Part shown: in pieces, positions 22,402 to 31,687 of the stretch
Numbering within the stretch: position 1 is the first letter of the stretch
How the letters are laid out: each line of letters begins with the position of its first letter
Assembly: GCA_037349105.1 (NCBI GenBank)
Contig: JAYJMM010000063.1
Span: 248,001 to 312,000, forward strand
Direction: 5' to 3'
DNA: 64,000 nt
From: Limnomonas spitsbergensis
Lineage: Eukaryota > Chlorophyta > Chlorophyceae > Chlamydomonadales
The notes under the pieces: model-generated
Told to the model about the DNA's origin: nothing
Seen by the model: only the letters and a program-made list of their open reading frames with translations
Database searches by the model: none
Translations under genes and position numbers: made by a program

Positions 22402-22910
22402 GTGAGTGTCTTCACCCTTAACCCTAAACCATTCGCCCAGTTCCACTCGAGAGTGTCTGAACCCTAAACCATTCGCCCAGCTCCACTCGAGAGTGTCTGA
22501 ACCCTAAACCATTCGCCCAGCTCCACTCGAGAGTTTCTGAACCCTAAACCATACGCCCAGCTCCACTCGAGAGTGTCTGAACCCTAAACCCATTCGCCCA
22601 GCTCCACTCGAGAGTGTCTGAACCCTAAACCATTCGCCCAGCTTCACTCGAGAGTGTCTGAACCCTTAACCCATTCGCCCAGCTCCACTCGAGAGTGTCT
22701 GAACCCTAAACCCATTCGCCCAGCTCCACTCGAGAGTGTCTGAACCCTAAACCCATTCGCCCAGCTCCACTCGGGAGTGTCTGAACCCTAAACCCATTCG
22801 CCCAGCTCCACTCGAGAGTGTCTGAACCCTAAACCCATTCGCCCAGCTTGACTCGTGTAAGTTTCTAAACCCTGGACCCACATACCCAGCTTGACTCGTG
22901 AGTGTCTAAG
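22402..22910 (+). repeat. ~41-bp minisatellite derived from exon 6 edge and donor of the CDPK relic
   Basis: About 12 units of the form CATTCGCCCAGCTCCACTCG, then AGAGTGTCTGAACCCTAAAC. The exon itself ends GCATTCGCCCTGCTGGACTC|GTGAGTGTCTTCA followed by CCCTTAACCCTAAACC, so the unit is the exon's last ~20 nt, the donor and the first intronic bases. Each unit carries the telomere-like CCCTAAAC. The last unit (CTTGACTCGTGAGTGTCTAAG region, 22890-22910) keeps the original donor GTGAGTGTC. Confidence 0.9.
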
Positions 22911-23207
22911 CGGAACTGATATTTTGTGAGGGACGCATTGTTTTTTTCTCAATGCTCTGCCAGTGCTATTGTAATATAATCCCAGACTGGCGCTGCTGCA
23001 CCTGCCTTGTGCCAATCACTGCCTTGTATTAAAAATTACCACTGCCTTGTGTCCAGGGATCAAAGTGGAACCATCGACATGCCTGAGCTGACTGCGGCCA
23101 TGAAGCAGTTTGGGATCGTTGAGGAGGATGCAAGTGAGCTCATGAAGAGCGCCGACACGAATGGAGATGGCAAAATTGACTATAACGAGTTTGCCCTCCT
23201 GGTTTGA

Positions 23208-24239
23208 AGCAAGGAATCCGGTATCAAGAAGTCTAGGTCTGCCAAGAGGATGGCAGCACGGTACTGAGTGGTGCAGCTTGTTTCTGCTTATGTCACGTGT
23301 GCTTGCCAGTCTTGGCCGCCGCTGTTGGTTTTTAGGCAGCCCCCTATAAAGTGTGAGGATCAACGTTCCAGAGCAATGCATGATCACCGCCATCTGTTGC
23401 TCTGAAACGTTGCCGCTCCTCCTTTGGGGGGGGGGGATTCAGGTTTTCCTTTTGATCAATGCGTTGTGTTTAACTAAGATGTGACTTTCAATTGAAATAG
23501 GTCGAATAATCCTTCGGCATTCATGACCGCAGGAGGGCTTTTTCATAAAGAGTGATCATAGAATAATACGTACTGTATCCTTTCTTTACTCAAATATAAA
23601 ATATTTGATAACCTCTGTTGCACTAGGAAATGCACTTTGTCATGATGAGTTCTCCTTGTGCAACAGGTGTTTAATAAATTGTCCTTTTGATTGTGCATAA
23701 TTTGGACCAGTTGGGAAGGTTCGTGATTCTTGCTGTGTTGTCAACCCTTTTTTGGTAATCAAATATCATCAGCATAGAATAATATAAAAACGGTCTGAAA
23801 TATATCCAGACCCGCAAACAGCTTCTTCAGGTAGACCTGCTTGAATCTGCCTGCCCTTTGTAATGACTCGATGCTATCCCAGGCCGCTTTTAGAGGCTGA
23901 TGGCGTAAAAGCCAGGCCTTGTAAGCATGCATACCCAGCAGCAACACCGATTCAAACGCAAAGAAAAGCTGGTAGGTAGCTCCTCTCCCCATTTCTCGCC
24001 TCTAGACTAGTGCCCCTGACCGCTAAATGTATACCTTATGCCTCCTATCGGTAAAGGCTGTCACCTCCAGGCAGCGCTTGCTTTTGTGGACTTTTTTTTT
24101 CTCAGAGGCTTTGTTGAGGGCTACTCTCTAGTGGAACTAAGGTGTCGGACTGTCGGACTTGGTCTTCTCTGCCTTTCCGGCCTCTCCTTTTGTTCCTGCC
24201 CCCCCCTCTTCCTTCTAGTGTCTCCTTTACTCCCTTCTG
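23208..24239. other. 3' flank of CDPK relic and spacer
   Basis: No gene recognised. Possible polyadenylation-like AT-rich tracts at 23560-23600 and 23660-23700. The pyrimidine-rich tract at 24180-24236 belongs to dispersed repeat copy A. Confidence 0.35.
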
Positions 24240-24300
24240 AACAGTTGGGCACCCACGCGGCCGAGCATTGAGCGGGCCCAGAGGTGTAACGTTATTGACC
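24240..24300 (+). repeat. Dispersed repeat family R1, copy A (conserved core)
   Basis: Core reads CAGTTGGGCACCCACGCGG, CCGAGCATTGAG, GGGCCCAGAGGTGTAACGTT. It is preceded by a CT-rich tract. It shares the core with copies at 24835, 51476 and 63036. Confidence 0.75.
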
Positions 24301-24834
24301 TCCAGGCATATACTTTGGCCCGGACTAAAACCCAGATTATTCGAAACAGCATATTTACAAAGCTGCTGCTCAATTGTTTGCTGCAAGAAGGCACCCGACA
24401 ATTAGGTTTAGAACAGTGCATACCCGACAATTAGGTGGAATTGATTGTCCGGCCGCCTTCCGCTTACTGAAATGGATATGAATATATGATACTATCAAAG
24501 CAGCTTTTGTCTCTCTCTTACTTTCAGGGACGGGGATCCCTCAGTCCACCTTTCCGTTTTCTGGGGGGGGCTCTGTCATTTGTGCTCCTCTTTGTCTTTC
24601 CTCTTGCCTTGAATTCCTTTCCATTTTCCTTCCAACGAGACAGGAGAAAGGAAAGCCCGCAGACAAGAGTTGGAGGCCCTGGCTTTTGTGGATCTTGTAG
24701 TTGAGCTTTTTGAAGGCTAGTCTCTTCAAGGTCAAGGGATACAGTTTTCAAGACATTTTGGTGTGATGTTGTCTGGAAGGTGAACTTGATTTCCTTTCTT
24801 TCCTCTTGTGCCTCCTCCCTCGAGTTTCCCCACC

Positions 24835-24900
24835 TGCATGTTTGGTTGCCGACGTGGTCGAGCTTTATTTAAGCAGGGCCCAGATGTGTTACGTCATTAA
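24835..24900 (+). repeat. Dispersed repeat family R1, copy B (conserved core)
   Basis: Core reads TTTGGTTGCCGACGTGG, TCGAGCTTTATTTAAGCA, GGGCCCAGATGTGTTACGTC. It is preceded by a CT-rich tract as in copy A. Copies A and B also share 'gcttttgtgga' further upstream. Confidence 0.75.
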
Positions 24901-26037
24901 CATGAAATGGCCTCTCGTGTTTGCCAGCTATCTCATAGTGAGCATGCTGATGCAATGTGCATGCGGCATGTACATTAGTTGCATTAAAGCAGCAAGCATG
25001 CACATTGGTCAAAGCGTTAGTTAGCTATGTATTCCTCATCATTTCTATTGCCGTGACATAGGAGGCATCAGTAATCTGAGCCCCGGACCAGTAAACACCA
25101 AGCAATCAGGGCGGGAGCAATTGTGAGGGGACCTACCTTGGCTGGCTCCTTAGCGTCAGCAACATTGTTGCTGACTATATTGCATGATGGCTGGGGGTAT
25201 ACCGGATAGGGGAGAGACCGAGGCGTGATGAACACCAAACGCAAAGTAGTGTGCTAGGAGTAACCAACACCACTTGCTGATGTGGACAAAGTGATCCATA
25301 TTAAACAGTTACAGCTGATCTTCCTTCTGATCCGCCGAATGTTGCTTTACTTGCGCAACCTCATGTTGTTGCATTGTATATTACTAGTTTGATGTCTTAA
25401 GCAAGGTATCAGATACACTCAGTCCACTTCTACCGCAAACGGGACTATGATGCGCAACAGCAGGTGCAGCCCAATGTTAGGCAGTATACATAAAATGCAT
25501 GTAGGTAGACCTGGGGGCACTCGCCACCCATCAGATACGGGAGTGGCGGCTCACATGCCGGCCCTGACGCTTACCTCCAGAGATTGCTCACTTTTGAGTC
25601 CATTTACCTAAATCCAGCAACCAGAGTCTCAATGTTTTTTTGAAGCGATGCTCACTGACTACCACAACTGACGACAGGGGATCCAAGGGGAAGAACTTAC
25701 AAGCACCACGGGACCACCTTGCCGACTAATGACTTGTCTCTGTCGGTCTTGGAGTTCCTGGCCAAAGATGGAGATTAGCGGTACAAAGCGTTGTGCTCTC
25801 GATTGTACAATAAAAAGCTGACAGCGACAGGCTGCCTGATGGCCGCTGCCAAGGCTACCAGTCCATCAAGCAACCCTCAATGACCAGCGGGACAAAGCCC
25901 CCAATGGCCAATGGAACGTTTTGCTACCATCATGATGGTGGCTCAGACGCTCCTTGGAGTAGAGGTCATGATAATGACCAACAAGGGTGAGCCATTATAG
26001 TTATGAAGGCACACGCAAATGCGGGTGAGGGACCTCA
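24901..26037. other. No recognisable gene
   Basis: Only short ORFs without motif. The stretch 25640-25980 looks like decayed repeat sequence but could not be assigned. Confidence 0.35.
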
Positions 26038-26271
26038 CTGTCGCACCATAAAGCAGTAACTGCAATACTATGGTAAATACCGTAAACTCCGGTCAGGACA
26101 CCTTAGAGAGGTGTCCTCTACTCACAAATACGGTACATCACCGTACACTCATGCTCCTTGTACTACATACAAGAGCTTGTTAACAAGATGACTGTAACTG
26201 GAAGTCCCTAACTGGATGTCTCTGCCTAGAAGTCTCCGTCTCGTGGGTACCGCCCCTACTACTTTACTCGC
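26038..26271. repeat. 234-bp direct repeat, left
   Basis: Identical to 26897-27130 by eye, offset 859 bp. It contains an internal hairpin, GGACACCTTAGAGAGGTGTCC. Confidence 0.9.
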
Positions 26272-26896
26272 GATGTGCGCTTCAGGTCCGTGGCGGACTT
26301 CTTTCCTCACGGCAGTGATGGACGCCTACGGGCAGGCTCAGTGACTCTTCACTGGCTGCGAGTGCTCAGCGAGTTAAGCAGCTAAACTGGTTATTTGTAT
26401 GTATAGCAATTGACTTAGGTAGCGTAGGCCTTCTGGCCGTCTGGGCGCGATCCAGCTGGGCTATTTTAAGGGCACTTACCGCGCAACACGCGGTGAGGTA
26501 GACGGGACGTAGACTGCGTACTTCTTCTTCGGCAGGGTCTCGGTTCTCTACTGGGGTACTTGTCTCCAGCTAGATCAGCTGAGGCTGAGCTAGACTTGAC
26601 TCGGGTTAAGGTACTGACTTAAGTGAAAGCTGCAGGTCTCGAAGACGGCCGGTGCTTGTTACAAATAGAGGTCTGTCCTTTAGAAAGGGACGAAGTAACT
26701 AGTTTAGGCAATTGCCGGGATACAGGGACCCGGCAGGCCCAATTCAGAGTACGGATCATGCTCAATCACCCTGCGTAAGCGGGTTTCTAGGTCTCAGTTC
26801 AAATCCGGAGACTCCGCAGAGAAGCTGCGGAGGCCCCGAGGCCGCTAACTGCGGTCTAAACGGTTCTGTCACGTATACTGTAATATACTGTGACAG

Positions 26897-27130
26897 CTGT
26901 CGCACCATAAAGCAGTAACTGCAATACTATGGTAAATACCGTAAACTCCGGTCAGGACACCTTAGAGAGGTGTCCTCTACTCACAAATACGGTACATCAC
27001 CGTACACTCATGCTCCTTGTACTACATACAAGAGCTTGTTAACAAGATGACTGTAACTGGAAGTCCCTAACTGGATGTCTCTGCCTAGAAGTCTCCGTCT
27101 CGTGGGTACCGCCCCTACTACTTTACTCGC
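26897..27130. repeat. 234-bp direct repeat, right
   Basis: Identical to 26038-26271 by eye. Confidence 0.9.
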
Positions 27131-27793
27131 CCCCCGCTCCCCAGCGTTAAGCCCTCCAGGCATGCGCGGGGAGTCGGAAAAGGGGTGGTACTGAAAGAAC
27201 TTCTGGAAAAATATGTACGTAGAAGCTCAAATCGTCTCAGCAAATCTGCCTGGTTCAGGCCTTCTTCAATCAGAACTAAAAAAAATCCACCGAGTCTCAG
27301 CTGAAGCGCAATGCGCAGAATCCTACAAATTCAAGCTGTTCAGCCCACTACTGGCTAGCAAACAGAGAAATTGCAAAGTTATCAGGTCAAGCTAAGAACA
27401 ACCGCTGCTCTCGCCCCACTGCGCCATAGCCGCCTGGTCTTCAATGGCCACAGGAAATGTGCGCCGTAGCAGCGTGATCCGCTCCCTACTGTGTTATCAT
27501 TGCTCGAGTTGACTAATTCTCCTCGCTCATCATCTTCATAACATATGTACTACCGTAGCCTTGCTGCTATGGTGTTTTGAGAAACAAAATTTCACTATGC
27601 TGCTGCGATAGCTTTAACTCCACTCCTGCATCTTCCGTCTTCGGTCCGCTGGCTGCCGGCCCACTGCCTGCCGGGTACTAGGACAAGCCGCGCTGCGTCT
27701 GCCTTTCTGCTCTGTAGGCGCCTGCCCGCTCCTTGCCAGTTACGGCGTGGGTGACGTCACGTGCTCAGCGGCCTTGCCGCTCTGGGTTCGGCC
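27131..27793. other. Downstream flank of the giant retroelement
   Basis: On the minus strand this is the 3' side of the giant polyprotein. No LTR copy of this stretch is found upstream of the ORF (38852-39960), so the element ends are undefined. Confidence 0.4.
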
Positions 27794-30535
27794 TCAGGTC
27801 TCGGTAAGCTCCTCAAGGGCTGACTCCTCTTCTTCCTTTGCTGCTTCCTTGGCCACCTTAGCCCTTCTTGTAACTGCTCTCGGGGTGACATTGGCCTCTC
27901 CCCGGCCAGTGGTGTACGAGATGTCGTACAACCCGTTCGCCATTGGTCTTGCGATGCCCCGCTCCATTTGCCTTGTTGCTGGGTTGGTGGCCATGACTTC
28001 CACCTCAGGCCTGTCCATGACGTTGGCCTCCTGGGCTGTCCTGGCAGCCGCTCTGGCTGCTGGGCTCGGCCGCCCCTGGACCTGCAAACTGCGATCCTCT
28101 GTAGCGGGCCCTGCTCTTGCAGCGGGCCCAGCCCCCTTGTCCGCAGGTGTGCATTGTGGGCACACCCACTCGCCCTCAGGCACCTTCTCGAGTACTGGCA
28201 CCAAGCAATCCATGTGCCAACCTGTATTGCATGCATCACACAAAAGCATCACCTCTCCGCGATTAGGCAGCTGGCACACCTCGCATGACAGGCTGTTATT
28301 GGGTCTGGTTCCACTGAAATCAACCACTCCCCTGAGGTTGGGCAAGTGGCATGGAGAACAATTTACAGCATTCTCTGTTACTGTGAGGCCATCTGCCCCC
28401 TCCAACACCAAGGTTCCCGTCGCCCCCAGTGTTTTTACCCTTAGGATCTCAGGCCTGGCCTTGGGATCGAGGCTGCGTCGCTCTGATGAATACTTCACAT
28501 ACACGTAATCTCCCTCTGCAAAACGCCTGACCTGGGGGACATACCCTCCCCCACGAATGCGTGCATATCGCAGCTTGTCGCGGTGCTGCGCAATTTTTAG
28601 ATGCTCACCCGCGACTGGCAGTGCCTCTTTGATCCTGGCCACTCTGGCCAAGAGCAGGTCTGCTGCCTCCTCTGCTGTTGCCACCTTGGCTGTGCTCCAG
28701 AGGTCCGCCCCTACTCTGGAGGGGAAGGTGGGTCTCTGCCCGAACAGCACCTCGTACGGCGCCATGCGCGTGGCCTGCTGCGGCGAGCATCGGAAGCCTA
28801 GGGCTACCCAGGGCACCATCTTGTCCCAGGACTCGTCGCTGCTGCCCTCCTCGCAGCACTTGCGCAGGCCTGTCTTGAGGGTCTGGACAGCCCTCTCTGA
28901 TAGCCCGTCTGCCTGGGGGTGGTTGGCAGAAGTGGTGCGGTGGTCAATGAAGCAGTCCAACAACATGTCCTGAAATTCACCCTGGAACTCTGTTCCCTGG
29001 TCTGTCACCACTTCTGCGCATCCCCCGAATCGTGCAACAACATTTTGAAAGAACGCTAAGGCCGTCACATCAGACGCCTTGCTTGGAATGGGGATCAACT
29101 CCACCCATTTGGAGTAATGCTCCACACACACCATCACAAACCGATTGCCTCTGGAAGTGGTTGTGAATGGACCACACAGGTCCACTCCCCACCGGAAAAA
29201 CAACCCCTCGATGGGTAGCGGGTGCAGGTTGGGCTGTATGTGGTTGAATGTGGACGCCCTGGCCCTGTCACACACACCACATTCCTGCACTGCCTTCTTG
29301 ACTGCTGCTCTGAGCCCCCGCCACCAATGCTGCTGCATGACCATGAAAGCCGTGCGGTGGCTGACAAAATGGCCCGTACCGGCATGGGCTGTCTGGATCA
29401 CTGCAAGCCTGACCTCTGGCCTGGGCACCACACAACGTCTACCGTCAGGCATGAGTCTCATCAGTACTCCTCCCCTCTCTGATTCCCACTGGAATGGCGC
29501 CGCTCTGCGCTGTATTCTGGTCTGTTCTCCTAGCTCTGTTCCCTGAACATATGTCTTCTCACGGAGAAACCTCAATACAGGTTCATCTGCCCACACATCA
29601 ACCCTGACCGATGGTCCTGCAGGGCATCCTGGCGGGTCCTTCTCACCCTCTGTGTCCCTGGTCACCATGATTTCAACATCAACTTGTTCCTCAGGTGTGT
29701 TCCCACCTGGTTCCTTTGCCGCGTCGGCCCAGTCTGCCGCAGCCGATTCTCCCAGGCACTGCCTGTATGACGCGGCCACTTCTCCGCTGCCAGAGCATGC
29801 GTTTCCTGCAGTAGCAAGGGCATAGTGGCTGGACATTAAAGTTGCACCCAGCACTGGGTCCCTGTCCGGGCCTGGCAGCCTTGCCCTGCGTTTCAATTCC
29901 TCTGGTATGATTTTAGCACACTCAAGTGCCACATTGAGCCATGCACCTAGTGCCCACGAATCCATGCACCTGCCCAAGGCTGCCCTCCTGGCCGCCTCTG
30001 GGAAGTCTGGGCGCGGCAATGTGGACCCCACAGCGTACCCCATGGCTCGCTCACGCTCATTTGCATTGGGCTCCTGCAAGTCCCCCATGGGTCTGTACAC
30101 CATCCCATTTTGCCCGTTCCGAAAAGAGTATGATGAGGGCGTGGCCATCAGACACGGCAGCACCTTCCTGGGCTGTCCTGTTACGTTGATGCGGTACCCC
30201 CCATTGTCCGGACATGAGACTACCTGGGCCTTGCTGCCCTTGTCCAGAATGTCGTCTACTATCCCCCCGTGGGGTCTGGTCGACGCACGAATCACAAACT
30301 CAATATCTGCTGCAGGGGCGATATTCCCCCAATAGTTGCGGGTGCGATGGGCGTAAGACCCCACCTGCGCTGCGTCAAACAATGCCAGTGTTCCCAGAAT
30401 CCTGCACACCTCCTGAAAAGCCTCAACACTGGCCTTCACACTCTTCTGATTCAATTGCATTGCCACATTCTCAATCAGGTACGCTGGCGGCCTAGGCCCC
30501 TGCAGGAACTGTAGTGTACCCAACAGCTTGACTAA
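27794..30535 (-). pseudogene. Giant element segment 3: second half of C5-methyltransferase, integrase, PHD finger
   Basis: It continues the frame after TAG 30536-30538. The first ~200 residues complete the methyltransferase: AYLIENV (motif VI, ENV), GSYAHRTRNYW (motif VIII-like RxR), a target-recognition stretch with LMATPSSYSFRNGQNG, then NANERERAMGY and RRAALGRCMD (motifs IX-X). Next is the integrase: an H-H-C-C finger (HAGTGHFVSHR...QECGVCDRA), Asp in WGVDLCGPF, Asp in VVTDQGTEF, Glu in GLSERAVQTLK. Last is a PHD finger, CEVCQLPNRGEVMLLCDAC, then NTGWHMDCL and WVCPQC (C4HC3), followed by a basic tail with TPRAVTRRAKVAKEAAK. PHD fingers bind histone H3 tails, so it may guide integration as chromodomains do. 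This segment has no internal stop. Confidence 0.88.
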
Positions 30536-30538
30536 CTA

Positions 30539-31684
30539 CGGGAAGAAAGACTTGCTTCTCTCTCCCTCGAGCCCACGCCCCTTGCCTGCCGACGAGAGGT
30601 CCTGGCACTCCCAGCCTGCTACCATGAACCACTGGTGCCCATCCTGGGCGCCCGCCTCCTGGAGGTGCTCCGCCGTAATGGCATACACATCTTGGGGCAA
30701 CGCTCTGAAAGCTTTATCAAACGCCTTGACCGGAAGCAACTGAGGGTATCTCCTGTGCAACTGCACCAGGCGACCCCCTGCGATCTCTCTGACTTCCTCA
30801 CTGATATCAGCATACAAGTACTGCACCACTGGGATACCCGCCCTGAGTACCATTTCCAGCCCTGAGCACATACCTCCAAAGGGCTCGAAAAGGACGACTC
30901 CTTCGGTCTCCATGGCCCGCACAGCCCCACTCGACAGGCAAGCTGTGTCCAGGCCTGCATGTAAATGAGGGGGCGTCACCCGAGGCAGGTCAGCAAGAAC
31001 ATCACTGATCATTGTCCTGGCCCTTTCCCTGTTGCTGAACGCCTGTTCTGCCGTACTGACGGGCTGCGCCTGCTCATCATCGTCAGTGGCGGCAGAGGAT
31101 ATCTCCTGCCCCACCGGCGCTGTCACGCAAGCTGCCTCTGCAGCTCGCAGTATCTGCACTCTTCTTCTGCCCTCCTGCGCCATGCGCACTATCTGGTCTG
31201 CATGCCACTGGTTCACTCTGCCCAACCCCGTGAGTAAAGCTACTTGCTTCCCACCTGCCTCCTCCTGGACTGCTGGCTCGGGAGCTGCTGTATCAAGCCT
31301 GGCCCCCGTGCGGTCAGCTGAGGATGGGAGTGGCGATCTGGACGGGATGTCCGCATTCTGGTGGCATGCCCCTGAGCGGTGGACAATGGTAATGTCCAGC
31401 TCTTGAAGCATGAGAGCCCACCTAGCATGCTGGCCCACCAACGTCTGATTGTCCATGAGGTAAGTGAGCGGCTCATGGTCAGTGATGAGATGCACCTTGC
31501 ACCCAAACAGCATGTGGCGGTATGTGCGTGCTGCATACACTGCGGCCAGCATCTCCCCCTGGAACGAGGAATACTTCCTCTCGCTCTTGTTCAGGGATCT
31601 GGACGTGCATGCCACCATATACTCCCGCCCGCTGTCATCACACTGCCCTAGCACGGCGCCTATGCCTTGCTTAGAGAAATCTGT
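30539..31684 (-). pseudogene. Giant element segment 2: RNase H and first half of C5-methyltransferase
   Basis: It follows the TAA at 31685-31687 in the same frame. The RNase H starts TDFSKQGIGAVLGQ, where a Tyr is usual just before and the TAA now sits, and includes EMLAAVYA and ITDHEPLTYLMDNQ. After a linker comes VVLFEPFGGMCSGLEM, the motif I SAM-binding loop, then YLYADISEEVR (motif II-like acidic residue), then VAGWECQDLSSAGKGRGL. The last matches motif IV, with Glu-Cys-Gln replacing the usual Pro-Cys-Gln but keeping the catalytic Cys. The methyltransferase is cut by TAG at 30536-30538, just after GERSKSFFP, and resumes in frame (LVKLLGTLQF). It would methylate cytosine at C5 using S-adenosylmethionine. 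Whether this copy was ever active is unknown. Confidence 0.85.
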
Positions 31685-31687
31685 TTA

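Larger units (their letters stand above)
19482..23207 (+). pseudogene. Calcium-dependent protein kinase (CDPK) relic, seven exons
   Basis: Exons by frame and splice consensus: 19482-19750, 19920-20237, 20464-20572, 20743-20850, 21597-21770, 22161-22401, 23057-23207. CDPKs are Ser/Thr kinases switched on by Ca2+ binding to a fused calmodulin-like domain. Seen here: GEQLAVKSIAKSKL (catalytic Lys), [41 protein letters not shown]; then junction-domain KLKKMFMMVVGQHLS; then four EF-hand loops (DTDGNGTITIEE, DVDSDGLIDYNE, DSDQSGTIDMPE, DTNGDGKIDYNE). Disabling changes: the Gly-rich ATP loop between RYEIWKKNL and ATRKADGE is missing with a frame change; a 7-nt tandem repeat near 20504-20510 shifts frame after ADMWS; a frame break with TGA lies at 21687-21689; and TAG at 22169-22171 replaces one residue after GLK. 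Four independent breaks argue for a pseudogene rather than sequencing error. Confidence 0.85.
26038..27130. mobile_element. Candidate miniature element bounded by 234-bp direct repeats
   Basis: Two copies of a 234-bp sequence (26038-26271 and 26897-27130), identical by eye, bracket a 625-bp non-coding interior. This is the layout of a terminal-repeat retrotransposon in miniature (TRIM). Against that, the repeats start TGTCGC but end ACTCGC rather than CA, and I found no target duplication, primer site or polypurine tract. A hairpin, CTGTCACGTATA...TATACTGTGACAG, lies at the inner edge of the second repeat (about 26867-26896), and 'agttcaaatcc' near 26801 resembles a tRNA B box. Confidence 0.5.
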
